This document shows positions 31,169 to 40,146 of a DNA stretch of 47,918 nt, piece by piece. The notes beneath the pieces were generated by a model. The model made no database searches and was not told the DNA's origin. It saw nothing but the letters and a program-made list of their open reading frames with translations. Position numbers and translations under genes: made by a program. This DNA comes from Luteolibacter sp. GTDB taxonomy: Bacteria; Verrucomicrobiota; Verrucomicrobiia; Verrucomicrobiales; Akkermansiaceae. Where the stretch lies: NCBI GenBank assembly GCA_030696085.1, contig JAUYNL010000063.1:1-47918 (forward strand), written 5' to 3'. The number at the start of each line of letters is the position of its first letter. Within the stretch, counting starts at the first letter, position 1.

Positions 31169-31342
31169 TCACCAAGCCCTCCGCATCCATTCCTCTTCGG
31201 GAACGGTGTAAACATGGACCTCGTGGTAGATGAAAAGGTCACGGGGTAGATACTCCGCCCAGCAATACCGGTTGTAGAAATCGTCACACCGACGGAATGG
31301 ATTGGGGAGAAAGATGCCCCATGTGTCGAAAACAACCATGCG
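31169..31342 (-). pseudogene. 57-aa open frame, possible gene remnant
   Basis: The frame from 31342 reads MVVFDTWGIFLPNPF and continues with many Tyr, Trp, Asp and Glu residues to the stop (YNRYCWAEYLPRDLF, HEVHVYTVPEEEW). The amino-acid make-up is like real protein, unlike the shadows around it. No family is recognised and no start signal is seen. It may be the C-terminal end of a lost minus-strand gene. Confidence 0.3.
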
Positions 31343-31511
31343 GCAAAAAGCGATGTTTGTCCGTGTTTGTCCGTGACCGACCACCCAAAAGACGGTTTCG
31401 GATTCAGCTTGAATGGCCAATGGTCGTGAGGGCTCGGTTTGGCAACAATGCCCCCTTCCTTGGAAATGGTAAACAACGCTCATGCCTACATGACACGATT
31501 TCCGCCATACC

Positions 31512-31556
31512 CGTACAGGCGGGAAAAATAAAAAATCTGCGGTGGCCGCCTGTACG
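31512..31556. promoter_or_regulatory. 11-bp inverted repeat before the metallophosphoesterase
   Basis: CGTACAGGCGG (31512-31522) and CCGCCTGTACG (31546-31556) are perfect reverse complements separated by 23 nt with an A-rich stretch (GAAAAATAAAAAATC). The distance between arm centres is about 34 bp. It is 50 nt before the start codon, suitable for a regulator-binding site around a promoter. Confidence 0.5.
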
Positions 31557-31605
31557 CCACCTCCACTTTCTGTGTTTATAGGGTGAACAATCACACCCGA
31601 AACCC

Positions 31606-32439
31606 ATGACACAGGCCTTCCGATACCAATCAAAACGACAAAAACGCATCTGCTGGATGACCGATCTTCATCTCGACCAAGCAGACAGCAACTCCACCTC
31701 TCAATTACTCAAAAAGCTGGAGGGAGAGGAATACGATATGGCCCTGATCACTGGAGATGTCGCCTCTTCCCAACATCTCTCGGAGCATCTTACGATGCTT
31801 GCTAAAGCCTGCGGCAGCCGACCTATCTACATCACGCTTGGGAATCATGACTTCTATGGAAGCTCCATCACGGGCACACGGCAATTGATCGAAAAGGTCT
31901 GCCGCCAAGTTCCCAATCTCCACCACCTCTCCAATGGTGGGGCAGTTGACCTTGGAAACCGCACCATCCTTGTGGGCGGAGATGGCTGGGCGGATGGTCA
32001 ATGGCGCGGGCGAAGAACAAAAGACATCAACAGTCCCGACCATTACAGCATTCGTGACTTTAGAGGACTTAACAAGTGGGAGCGTCTCCGTAAAATGCGC
32101 GCATTGGGTCAGGCCTCTGCTGTCTCGATCATCAATCGCCTGAGACCAGCGTTGCGATTCAATCGCCACATCTACGTTGCAAGTCATATCCCAGCATTCA
32201 GAACTTCCGCGCTCTTTGATGGGAAGCCATGCGATGCCAACCATCAACCTCATTTTGTACATGCACAATTAGGAGCCATACTCATCTGGTCGGCGAAAAG
32301 CAACCCTTCAACAAGATTTACTTCTCTAGCAGGTCATACTCACAGCGAGTGCAAGGATGTCGTTTTACATAACCTAACATCCATCGTCGGAGGACATCGC
32401 AAGCATCGGCCAGACATCCAAGGAATCTTGGCGGCATAG
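31606..32439 (+). CDS. Calcineurin-like metallophosphoesterase
   Basis: A 277-aa two-metal phosphoesterase. The motifs occur in order: D20-x-H22 (TDLHLD), GDVAS with D51, GNHDFYG with N80, H81 and D82, a later SHIP, and GHTHSE near the C-terminus. All metal ligands appear present. Members act on phosphomonoesters, phosphodiesters, nucleotides or DNA/RNA ends; the substrate cannot be deduced. There is no signal peptide, so it is cytoplasmic. It is the first gene of a four-gene AT-richer cassette and is followed after 83 nt, with two hairpins, by a sigma-like gene. Confidence 0.85.
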   Translation: MTQAFRYQSKRQKRICWMTDLHLDQADSNSTSQLLKKLEGEEYDMALITGDVASSQHLSEHLTMLAKACGSRPIYITLGNHDFYGSSITGTRQLIEKVCRQVPNLHHLSNGGAVDLGNRTILVGGDGWADGQWRGRRTKDINSPDHYSIRDFRGLNKWERLRKMRALGQASAVSIINRLRPALRFNRHIYVASHIPAFRTSALFDGKPCDANHQPHFVHAQLGAILIWSAKSNPSTRFTSLAGHTHSECKDVVLHNLTSIVGGHRKHRPDIQGILAA

Positions 32440-32474
32440 CCGATCTTACCATTGGTAACAATCACCTCCTGTCT

Positions 32475-32521
32475 CCGCAGTTTTTTCAAACTGCGGGACC
32501 CAAAGCCCGGATCCCCCGGGC
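32475..32521 (+). promoter_or_regulatory. Two consecutive hairpins just before a start codon
   Basis: CCGCAGTTT (32475-32483) pairs with AAACTGCGG (32488-32496), and GCCCGG (32505-32510) pairs with CCGGGC (32516-32521). The second ends 1 nt before the ATG at 32523. The first, read with its internal T-run, could stop transcription from the phosphoesterase; the second could block ribosome access. Confidence 0.5.
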
Positions 32522-32522
32522 A

Positions 32523-33167
32523 ATGAAAAGCAAAACCAACACCAAAACAAACAATCGGAAATCGAACGGAACCAGTTCCTCACTCAGGAATACATCGAAC
32601 GAAATCAATCTCATGGCAAATGAACTCTCGTCTTTGGCAGTGCTGAAGCTGCGATCAGGCGTCATGAAAGACCACTTGGCTGGCGCGGAGGACGACATTC
32701 GGCAAGATGCTGTATTACTCGCCCTATGCTGGTATAGCAGACACAAAAAGGATGAAGCCAACGGAAATACAAAGGAATCATGGAATGCGCCACAGAAATT
32801 GGCTATAGCCTTGAACTTCGTTAAACTGAGGTATGGCACAAGGCTGAAGAAATCTCCCAAAACAGTGAGCGAGAACGATCTGCCGGAGTCAATATTGCAT
32901 CAACAGATCGATACATCCCGCTTTGACTGGACGACTGATCGCATGCGCACGGCTGTAGCAAAGGCTCTTAACATCGCTCGCAGTTCTGGAACCATCTCCC
33001 ACCTAAACGCCACAGTTGCATGCATGGTCCTGATCCGCGGCCTGAAAGTCACAGAGGCTGCCGAATCTCTCGGTATAACTCGTGGCGCTGTTTATCAACA
33101 TCTCGACAGAGTAAAACGCGCACTTCGGCCGATCATAGATCAAATTGAAGTCTCATACACCATTTAG
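32523..33167 (+). CDS. Small sigma-70-like protein
   Basis: A 214-aa protein with an N-terminal Lys/Asn-rich lead. The stretch EDDIRQDAVLLALCWYSR resembles the D-L-V-Q core helix of sigma region 2, and the C-terminal TEAAESLGITRGAVYQHLDRVKRAL (in two parts around residues 178-202) is a good region-4 helix-turn-helix. It may direct transcription of its own cassette or act as a simple DNA-binding regulator. Two hairpins lie immediately before its start. It is AT-rich in codon use, as are the genes on either side. It is distinct from the sigma-like protein of the CBASS block. Confidence 0.55.
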   Translation: MKSKTNTKTNNRKSNGTSSSLRNTSNEINLMANELSSLAVLKLRSGVMKDHLAGAEDDIRQDAVLLALCWYSRHKKDEANGNTKESWNAPQKLAIALNFVKLRYGTRLKKSPKTVSENDLPESILHQQIDTSRFDWTTDRMRTAVAKALNIARSSGTISHLNATVACMVLIRGLKVTEAAESLGITRGAVYQHLDRVKRALRPIIDQIEVSYTI

Positions 33168-33204
33168 TAATCCCTGATTACCAATATCTTAATATATACC
33201 ACGC

Positions 33205-34335
33205 GTGAACAAAGAAACTAAACTTACTAAGAATGAATCACAACTCCTGCTGCGCACGCCACAGGAAATCGTAGCCCATCTTGACCAATACATTGTTGGG
33301 CAGGATGAAGCCAAGAAGACCTTGGCGTGCGCTTGCTATTGTCACCTCCACTCCTGCGCTACCATCGAGTCCATTGTGGAACCTGTTTGGCCGGACAACC
33401 ATACACTTATCGCCGGCCCCAGTGGAACTGGCAAATCAGAAATGATTCGGGTTCTTTGCTCATTACTAAAAATTCCTAACTACCAAATTGACTGCACGAG
33501 TTTGACTCCAAATGGTTATAAGGGAACCAATATTTCATACATCCTCAATGATTTGGAAGAGAAATTCGTCCTTGATGATGACATTACACCGCCATGCATC
33601 GTGATATGGGATGAGGTCGATAAACTTTGGGATGATGGATCGGAAGCAGGAAAGTATCGTAGAATGACCCAGTCGGACACCCTCAAAGTTTTTGAGGGTG
33701 CCAAAGTATCAGAACGGTTGGATCTGTCTCGTATTCTCCATGTCGCGTGCGGATCATTTGTTGGCATGGACGAAATTCTTCACCCAAAGAGGCCCCCAAC
33801 AATCGGATTCGAATCAGCGTTATTTCAAGACAATCATTCTGGGCCAGTATCGAGCACACATATTGAAGCAAAGCACTTCATCGAGTTCGGTCTAATCCCA
33901 GAACTCGTCGGTCGCTTCAGCAGGTTTGCTGCAACAGAGCGACATGATTTAGCCGACATGAAAGACATCATGTTGAAATCCAAAATCAGTTTTCTTTGGA
34001 GGAAGATAGATCAGTATAAACGTCACGGCACAAAACTTGTATTTTTGGATGATGCTGTCGAGGAACTGGCAAAAATCGCGCTGAACCACCCCTCGGGGGC
34101 TCGCGGCCTAAGGCAATTGATCTCCCATGCGCTTGCCCCGTGGGATTTCCAACTGTCCGAATTGCTCACCAGTGGGATTCTTGAAATCCGCTATGATCGC
34201 CTATCCATTCAGGACGGAACGAAAGCACAGGTGGTCATGGTTCCTCCATCGGCAGCCGCGCGGAAGCCGATGCCGAAGGACGGAACCATACAAAGAGAGG
34301 GTAGCGTCGATGACGGTGACATTTTCATTTTCTGA
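33205..34335 (+). CDS. ClpX-like AAA+ ATPase lacking the zinc domain
   Basis: A 376-aa unfoldase-type ATPase, GTG start. The order follows ClpX: IVGQDEAKKTLA, Walker A GPSGTGKS at 71-78, Walker B IVIWDE with D136/E137, a pore loop reading GYKG (104-107) where ClpX has GYVG, and sensor 1 near ACGSFVG. An IGF tripeptide at 200-202 sits in the loop ClpX uses to dock ClpP, then FGLIPELVGR with arginine finger R237, and GARGLRQ for sensor 2. The N-terminal zinc-binding domain of ClpX, which recruits adaptors, is absent, so substrates must be chosen another way. It follows the sigma-like gene by 37 nt and precedes the repeat protein. Confidence 0.85.
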   Translation: MNKETKLTKNESQLLLRTPQEIVAHLDQYIVGQDEAKKTLACACYCHLHSCATIESIVEPVWPDNHTLIAGPSGTGKSEMIRVLCSLLKIPNYQIDCTSLTPNGYKGTNISYILNDLEEKFVLDDDITPPCIVIWDEVDKLWDDGSEAGKYRRMTQSDTLKVFEGAKVSERLDLSRILHVACGSFVGMDEILHPKRPPTIGFESALFQDNHSGPVSSTHIEAKHFIEFGLIPELVGRFSRFAATERHDLADMKDIMLKSKISFLWRKIDQYKRHGTKLVFLDDAVEELAKIALNHPSGARGLRQLISHALAPWDFQLSELLTSGILEIRYDRLSIQDGTKAQVVMVPPSAAARKPMPKDGTIQREGSVDDGDIFIF

Positions 34336-34374
34336 GACACAGAAGCCAAATAACAACCATCCAGAACTTTACCA

Positions 34375-35280
34375 ATGAACCATATCGAACTAATCCATCA
34401 CATAAACCACTACGCGAGGACCGGCATCATCGATGACGCGCTCATCCCCAGCTATGATCAGACCGGCCGATGGCAGGGTGACAGCATACCCTTGATCAAG
34501 TCCGCGCAGCGTGCCGCTCTCAGCAGCATCCGCAAGTCGCTGCTACCCGTATCCCGGCGCACAACGAGGAGCAGATCCGGAACCATTCTGCGCACTTCCT
34601 TTGTATGGCGTCGCGAGAACCCAGTCACGATTACCTACTGCGAAATCAGGGGAGACGTCACTATTTTTGAAAATGCTTCGGTGCATGCCACCGGTCTCAG
34701 GCACGTCGGTGGACGGTTCATAGCAAATAACTGCACCCGACTCTATCTGCCCCATCTCACGTCCGTATCCGGGAGCTTTGAGGCGATGCATGGATACTCG
34801 CTCAAGGTGCCCCGTCTGCTCTATGTTGGGGGAGACTTGATCGTGGTGGGTCATGTGCCGCCCCGCATTGAGACAGTCGGTGGGCGATTCGGCGTCTACT
34901 GGCTCTTTGATGTCGAAGCGCCAAGGCTCCGGAGTGTAGGCGGAGCCTTCGTTGCGCCCAAGGCTGAGATGGTGGCAATGCCCGTCTTAGAGAAGATTGG
35001 GGGAGGTTTTCTCCTCAGCAATATGGCACGCAGGGTTCAGGCCCCTCGACTCACATTCGTAGGTGGAGATTTCCTGGCAGATGCTGTGAGGAACCTGCGT
35101 GCCCCAAGGTTACGCGTAGTCGGTGGCAATTTGGACACAAGATCCGCAATCGATTACTACCATCCGGACGTTAGGGTCGCCGGGGAGTGGACACCACACC
35201 CAGATGCATGTGTGAATTGGCAGCGGCGGGAATCAGCGCGGCAAGCACTGAAAGGGCATACTGGACCGATCTTTCTTTGA
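34375..35280 (+). CDS. Repeat protein with about 20-residue VGG units
   Basis: A 301-aa protein. After an N-terminal helical part (residues 1-75), the sequence runs through about eight repeats of 17-21 residues of the form L-x-x-V-G-G-x-F or V-S-G-S-F with a following A-P-R or V-P-R: LRHVGGRF, LTSVSGSF, LLYVGGDL, IETVGGRF, LRSVGGAF, LEKIGGGF, LTFVGGDF, LRVVGGNL. This regular spacing suggests a beta-solenoid or L-domain-like stack. It lacks a signal peptide, so it is cytosolic. It may be a recognition or adaptor protein for the ClpX-like ATPase 40 nt upstream, but that is inference. Confidence 0.6.
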   Translation: MNHIELIHHINHYARTGIIDDALIPSYDQTGRWQGDSIPLIKSAQRAALSSIRKSLLPVSRRTTRSRSGTILRTSFVWRRENPVTITYCEIRGDVTIFENASVHATGLRHVGGRFIANNCTRLYLPHLTSVSGSFEAMHGYSLKVPRLLYVGGDLIVVGHVPPRIETVGGRFGVYWLFDVEAPRLRSVGGAFVAPKAEMVAMPVLEKIGGGFLLSNMARRVQAPRLTFVGGDFLADAVRNLRAPRLRVVGGNLDTRSAIDYYHPDVRVAGEWTPHPDACVNWQRRESARQALKGHTGPIFL

Positions 35281-35609
35281 TCAATGGCGGGGGGGGGACT
35301 GTCATCCATGGAGCACATTCTTCCCTCCCCGCCATGCCGCGTTGTGTGTCGCTCACGACTTGTGTTAACGGGTGGGCGCTGTCGGCAGCACCCCACTGGA
35401 AGAGACTGCGCCCTACCACGTCCTGCGGGATCGCTTGTGCATTGGGTCCCGATCCCCCTAACACCCCCCGCCTTACCCGGGCAGAAACGAGTGTTTCTGC
35501 CTGCCGGGAGTCGTGAGGCTACAAGGGAGATCCCCAGTGCAAAGCGCTTTCCTCGTACGCTGGTATCCACAACAGGGCTACTCATCTGGAAGACTATGAA
35601 TCTGCCATA
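35281..35609. other. Intergenic region before the integrase end, with hairpin
   Basis: No gene is supported. GGCAGAAAC (35480-35488) pairs perfectly with GTTTCTGCC (35493-35501) around GAGT, embedded in a GC-rich block CCCGG...CCGGG. The hairpin is of the same kind as those in 787-1440 (short stem, AAC at the loop edge). A nine-base G run lies at about 35288-35297. Confidence 0.45.
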
Positions 35610-36851
35610 TCAAGCCGGCTTTTTCGTTTTCTTGGGTGTGGCTTTACGCCCCTTCGACATCACCACCTCCGGAGTCAAAGCCCAGAATTCGAGAGCCTGC
35701 GGTGCCAATGTCTTCCAGTTCCAATAGTGCCGCAGGAGAATGGCTGGCGAGTTTCCCATTTCTTTCGAGACTTCCCCTGCGTTCTTCACCACCGCCATGC
35801 GGTAGCTCCCATAGCTATGTCTCAGTTGGTCCGCATGCCATTCATGTTTCCAATTTTTTATTAGGAATGCCTCCCAATGCTTCCGCCACCCGCCACCTCT
35901 TTTCCCGACCGCAAGGACGGGCCCTGATAACATTCCTTTCTTATTCCGGATGAAGTCAATCCACAGTGGTAGGGGATCAAGGATAGTAATCACTCGCGCC
36001 GCCGTCTTTGCGAGTTCCGAGTGTATTTCAATCCCATCGGGAGTAACGCTACGCCAGTCCAAGTACATGGCAGGAGCTCCCTTGTATTTCTTTTTGAATT
36101 CCATAGGCCTAATTCCAGCAAATAGACTGAAAGCGATGAATGACAGGCTTGCCCAGTCTTCGGCATCGACCGCAGCGCGCAAAAGTGCCGATGCCTCCGT
36201 GGGGGAAAAGATCACGGCTTCCGGAGTTTTCTTTCTCTTTGTTCCCATTCGCTGCCTCTTGCGTGCGCATGGATTTGTTGGCAAGTAGCCTTGATCCACA
36301 GCCCAGCCAAACCAAGCAGACACGGTCCGTCGTAGTGTAGCACCTGCATTCTCCGCAAAGAATGCATTCATGACCTCTGGCGTCGCTTCCTTGATGGGCC
36401 TGTCGGCTCCAAACCACTTCACGAAGCGGTTGCAGCGGTTGCGAGAGTCATCGGCGTAAATGGAAGGTCCCAGGTGCTTCAACAAGTAATTCGAAAGACA
36501 CTCATTCGCGGTGGAGATCTTCGTAATCGCAAGGGTGTCCCGCAATACGCGTTCACCCACCGCTTTCAAACTACCCGCTCCGGCTTTCAACAGTTTCTCC
36601 TCCAAAGCAAGCCACGCGGCCACTTTCACGCCATCGGCATTGGCGGTGATCTGACCATGGGCTTTCCGTCTCGCCTCCTCATCCCTACAGAACTGCAGGG
36701 CGTCAGCTGAATTGTCGAACAAGCGCCGTGGATTCTTCCGTTTGCCGTTTTCCCAAGTGACTCCGAGAGACACCTGCCACTTGCCATTGGGCAACTCTCT
36801 GGGCTGTAATACCGCCCATTCGCGTTTCTTAGGTTTAGGTTTCCTCGCCAC
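35610..36851 (-). CDS. Tyrosine recombinase (island integrase)
   Basis: A 413-aa phage-type integrase, GTG start. The N-terminal 110 residues include an arm-binding-type region (ELPNGKWQVSLGV), followed by a SAM-like core-binding domain (about 110-200). In the catalytic domain are R248 (FAGIRPMEF), a likely Lys at K282 (ELAKTAARV), R344 in DQLRHSYGSY and the nucleophile candidate Y376 in LLRHYWNW. The two usual histidines appear as Asp (D341) and Asn (N367), which occurs in divergent families, so activity is likely but unproven. Its start is 75 bp from the tRNA fragment, the normal layout for an island integrase next to its attachment site. Confidence 0.85.
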   Translation of the reverse strand: MARKPKPKKREWAVLQPRELPNGKWQVSLGVTWENGKRKNPRRLFDNSADALQFCRDEEARRKAHGQITANADGVKVAAWLALEEKLLKAGAGSLKAVGERVLRDTLAITKISTANECLSNYLLKHLGPSIYADDSRNRCNRFVKWFGADRPIKEATPEVMNAFFAENAGATLRRTVSAWFGWAVDQGYLPTNPCARKRQRMGTKRKKTPEAVIFSPTEASALLRAAVDAEDWASLSFIAFSLFAGIRPMEFKKKYKGAPAMYLDWRSVTPDGIEIHSELAKTAARVITILDPLPLWIDFIRNKKGMLSGPVLAVGKRGGGWRKHWEAFLIKNWKHEWHADQLRHSYGSYRMAVVKNAGEVSKEMGNSPAILLRHYWNWKTLAPQALEFWALTPEVVMSKGRKATPKKTKKPA

Positions 36852-36925
36852 AAACCCAAAGTTGCAAAAAAGTCACAATCTGTCAAATCGGCATTGTAAA
36901 ATAAGGGTTAAATCAACACTAACAC

Positions 36926-36974
36926 GGGACTCATAATCCCTTGGTCCAGGGTTCAAATCCCTGCGGGCCCACCA
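36926..36974 (+). tRNA. 3' fragment of a CAU-anticodon tRNA: attachment site at island right end
   Basis: The 49 bases contain an anticodon loop CTCATAA with anticodon CAT at 36932-36934, a full T-arm (stem 36947-36951 with 36959-36963, loop TTCAAAT), the 3' acceptor strand CGGGCCC, discriminator A and encoded CCA. The 5' half, which should begin GGGCCCG, is absent; upstream sequence is AT-rich island DNA. The anticodon stem matches from GGGA onward. It is not a working tRNA but the direct repeat left by integration into a tRNA-Met-like or Ile2-like gene, most likely recombined in the anticodon region. The intact copy should be left of this window. Confidence 0.85.
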
Positions 36975-36981
36975 AACAAAC

Positions 36982-37038
36982 GCTCATTATGAGCACTTTA
37001 CGAAAATCCGGGATGCACGGATAGGAACAGATAGGAAC
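36982..37038. repeat. Palindrome and tandem GATAGGAAC repeats beside the attachment site
   Basis: GCTCATTATGAGC (36982-36994) is a perfect palindrome 8 nt after the tRNA fragment. GATAGGAAC occurs at 37020-37028 and 37030-37038. They lie on the chromosome side of the fragment and could be integrase arm sites of another element or a uvrA 3' structure. Confidence 0.45.
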
Positions 37039-37098
37039 GGATATGCACCGAAATGCAGGGTTATGCAGAAAAAAACTTGTACCAATCTTGCACCCCAA

Positions 37099-40062
37099 TC
37101 ACAAGTGGCCTCCGGCCTCCGGCCTCAGCCGCGGACGCGCCAGGGCCCGCCCGGTGGGTGAATCCGCAAGCTGCATGATGACTTCCGGCGTGCCTGCGGC
37201 GACCAGCTTTCCACCATGGATTCCGCCACCGGGGCCCAGTTCGATCACCCAGTCGGCGGCGGCGATCACATCGAGGTGGTGCTCCACCACCAGCACGCTG
37301 TGACCTGCATCGCGCAGCCTGAAGAAGGCATCCAGCAAACGCCGGACATCGCCGAAGTGCAGGCCCGTGGTCGGCTCGTCAAACAGATAGAGCGTGTGGG
37401 GAGCCTGGGGACGCGCGAGCTCGAGCGCGAGCTTGAGGCGCTGGGCCTCGCCGCCGGAGAGCGTGTTGGCGGCCTGGCCTAGTTTCAAATAACCGAGTCC
37501 GAGATCCCCTAAAATGGAGAGGATGTGGCGCAGCTTCGGAATCGGTTTGAAAAACGCGAGCGCCTCGCTGACCTGCAGGTTGAGCACATCGGCGATGGAT
37601 TTCCCCTTGTAGGTCACCTCCAGGGTCTCGCGGTTGAAGCGCCGTCCCGCGCAGGCCGGACATGCGACCCAGGCGTCCGGCAGGAAATGCATCTCGATCT
37701 TGAGCCGGCCGTTGCCCTGGCAGCGTTCGCAACGCCCGCCCGCTGCGTTGAAACTGAAGCGTCCGGGACCATAGCCGCGTTGTTTGGATAGAGGCAGCTT
37801 GGTGAACAGATCCCGGATCAGATCGAACGCGCCTGTGAAGGTGGCCGGATTCGAGCGCGGACTGCGGCCGATCGGCGATTGATCGGCAACGACGTATTTT
37901 TCGATCAGCTCCAGGCCTTCGATCACGTCATGTTTGCCGGGCACCTCGCCCGTAGCATGGAAATGCCGCGCGAGCGCACGCCGCAGGATGTCATCCGAGA
38001 GCGTGGACTTGCCGCTGCCGCTGGGCCCTGCCAGACACACCAGCCTGCCTAAGGGAATCTCAACATCGAGATTCCTCAGGTTATGCTCCCGCGCGCCGCG
38101 GATGACGAGGCATGGCAGGAACTGATCCCCGAGCAGTCCGTCTCTAAGCACCGCTGACCGCCCGGAGAGCGGTCCCTGGCCTCGCTTCAACCACTCGCCC
38201 GTCGGCGAATCGAGCTCACCAGGCGCGCCGGCTGCCAGCACCAATCCGCCCGCCGATCCCGCGCCGGGGCCCATGTCGATCACATGATCGGCCGCGCGGA
38301 TGATGTCCTCGTCGTGCTCCACGACCACCACGGTGTTCCCCAGATCCCTCAATCGGATCAGCGCGCGGATCAGCCGCGCGGTGTCCGCCGCGTGCAGGCC
38401 GATGCTCGGCTCATCCAGCACGTAGATCACGCCTGATAGACCGGCTCCGAGCTGCGTGGCGAGGCGGATGCGCTGGGCCTCGCCGCCGGAAAGCGTGCCG
38501 CTGCCGCGGTCGAGTGTTAGATAATCCAGTCCCACCTCCTCGAGGAATGCGAGCCGCTTGCGAACGTCCTGGACGAGGCGCGAGCAAACCTCCGCGCGGG
38601 CGGGCTCCATTTGAAAACCTGAGAGCCAGAGGTTCGCCTCGGAAACACCGAGCGCGCAGAAATCCTGGATGCCCAGCCACAAGCCGCCCGCCCCCTCGAT
38701 GCGCACCGCCAGCCACTCCGGCTTGAGCCTGCGGCCACCGCAGACATGGCACGGTCGGTGCGCCATCACCCGCGAGAGCCGCCTGCGGGTAAGCTCGGTT
38801 TTGGCTTCCTGATATCTCCGCAGGGCTTCGTGCGAAAGCCCTTCGAGCATCTTGGTTTGCGGCGCTTTTTCGCGGCCCGCCTTCCAGCCGGTTTCCAGAG
38901 CACCGCCATCGAACAACAAGCCGTGCGCGGCTGCGGGCAAATCCGCGGCCGACGTTTCCTCAGGCAGATCAAACATCCGCAACAAGGCGCGGGTTTCGCT
39001 TTGAAACTGCCCGGCGCGCGAGGATTTCTCCGGCCACCAACCGCGCAGGCCGCCTTTGAGCAAGGGGGCCGCAGGATCTTCGATCAACAACGCGGGATCG
39101 CAGAACATCTCGCTGCCGAGCCCCTCGCAGGCCGCGCAGGCCCCGAGATGGGAGTTGAATGAAAAGTGTTTCGGCGATAGCTCGCCCACCACAAATCCGC
39201 TGCGCGGATTGCGCCATGATGTCTGGAACGCGAGCTCCCGCCATGCATCCGAATCCGGGTCCTGGATCGCAGCACGGGCTTCCACCCCGCAGAGCCGCAG
39301 AGCCGTTTCCACCGAGTCCGCCATGCGCGATTCCACCCCCGGACGGATGACGAATCGATCCACCACGATCTCGACTACCGGCGGCGCATCCGGCCACGCT
39401 TTGGCGGCATCCTCGATTTCGTAAATCACGCCATCCACCCGCACCCGGATGTACCCCTGACGCCGCAGGTCCCCTAACAGCCGCGCAGGATCCCGCAGCT
39501 CCTCATCCGGCACCGGCGCGAGCAGCATCACCTTCGTACCCTCCGGCAGCGCGGCCAGCGCATGGACGATATCGGTCGCGCCCATGCGCTGGAGCCGCTC
39601 GCCGGTTTCCGGGTCGTGCGGCACGCCCGCCGCCGCCCACAGCACGCGCAGGTAGTCGTGGATTTCAGTCGCCGTGGCCACCGTCGAGCGGGGATTGAGG
39701 CCGCCGCTCCGTTGTTCGATGGCGATGGCCGGGCTGAGGCCCTCGATCGAATCAACATCCGGTTTTTCCAATTGATCGAGAAACTGCCGGGCATAGACCG
39801 ACAGCGATTCCACATAGCGCCGCTGGCCTTCGGCGTAGAGCGTATGGAATGCGAGCGAGGATTTTCCGGAGCCGCTGGGCCCGGTGATCACGACAAGCCG
39901 GCCCCGAGGAATATCGACATCAATGTTCCTCAGATTGTGCTGCCGCGCGCCGCGGATCCGGATGCTGTCCACCTGCCCAGAAAAGCCCGTGGCGGGCCAG
40001 GTTCCAAGTCCCAAAGCATCCTTTGAAAGCAGGACCGCCGCGGCAGCGTATTCGTGCGGCAT
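37099..40062 (-). CDS. uvrA: Excinuclease ABC subunit A
   Basis: A 987-aa UvrA, the damage-sensing ATPase of nucleotide excision repair, working as a dimer with UvrB. Two ABC modules are clear: the first Walker [10 protein letters not shown] and the second GPSGSGKST, each with its signature ([22 protein letters not shown]) and Walker B ([20 protein letters not shown]). Zinc-type cysteines are present as CHVCGG and CERCQGNG...CPACAG. The segment [18 protein letters not shown] is typical. I chose the ATG at 40062; an upstream frame of 48 codons lacks conservation. The usual size is about 940 aa. It is a core chromosomal gene and the first one right of the island. Confidence 0.95.
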   Translation of the reverse strand: MPHEYAAAAVLLSKDALGLGTWPATGFSGQVDSIRIRGARQHNLRNIDVDIPRGRLVVITGPSGSGKSSLAFHTLYAEGQRRYVESLSVYARQFLDQLEKPDVDSIEGLSPAIAIEQRSGGLNPRSTVATATEIHDYLRVLWAAAGVPHDPETGERLQRMGATDIVHALAALPEGTKVMLLAPVPDEELRDPARLLGDLRRQGYIRVRVDGVIYEIEDAAKAWPDAPPVVEIVVDRFVIRPGVESRMADSVETALRLCGVEARAAIQDPDSDAWRELAFQTSWRNPRSGFVVGELSPKHFSFNSHLGACAACEGLGSEMFCDPALLIEDPAAPLLKGGLRGWWPEKSSRAGQFQSETRALLRMFDLPEETSAADLPAAAHGLLFDGGALETGWKAGREKAPQTKMLEGLSHEALRRYQEAKTELTRRRLSRVMAHRPCHVCGGRRLKPEWLAVRIEGAGGLWLGIQDFCALGVSEANLWLSGFQMEPARAEVCSRLVQDVRKRLAFLEEVGLDYLTLDRGSGTLSGGEAQRIRLATQLGAGLSGVIYVLDEPSIGLHAADTARLIRALIRLRDLGNTVVVVEHDEDIIRAADHVIDMGPGAGSAGGLVLAAGAPGELDSPTGEWLKRGQGPLSGRSAVLRDGLLGDQFLPCLVIRGAREHNLRNLDVEIPLGRLVCLAGPSGSGKSTLSDDILRRALARHFHATGEVPGKHDVIEGLELIEKYVVADQSPIGRSPRSNPATFTGAFDLIRDLFTKLPLSKQRGYGPGRFSFNAAGGRCERCQGNGRLKIEMHFLPDAWVACPACAGRRFNRETLEVTYKGKSIADVLNLQVSEALAFFKPIPKLRHILSILGDLGLGYLKLGQAANTLSGGEAQRLKLALELARPQAPHTLYLFDEPTTGLHFGDVRRLLDAFFRLRDAGHSVLVVEHHLDVIAAADWVIELGPGGGIHGGKLVAAGTPEVIMQLADSPTGRALARPRLRPEAGGHL

Positions 40063-40146
40063 GCGAACCGGGATTTTGTGCTTGGAGCACTTCGCCCAAT
40101 CCGCATCATCACCTGCACCGTCATATTCCCATCCCATTTGAAACCG

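Larger units (their letters stand above)
31117..31605. other. Intergenic region, 490 bp, AT-richer
   Basis: No complete gene is supported. It contains a tandem TGTTTGTCCG pair at about 31348-31369, a possible gene remnant on the minus strand (31169-31342) and an inverted repeat in front of the next gene. The composition falls between the two neighbouring blocks and marks the change from the CBASS block to the metallophosphoesterase cassette. Confidence 0.4.

Noticed and set aside
36926-36974. Functional tRNA gene
   Set aside because: Only the anticodon arm, T-arm and acceptor 3' strand are present; no matching 5' acceptor strand or D-arm lies upstream.
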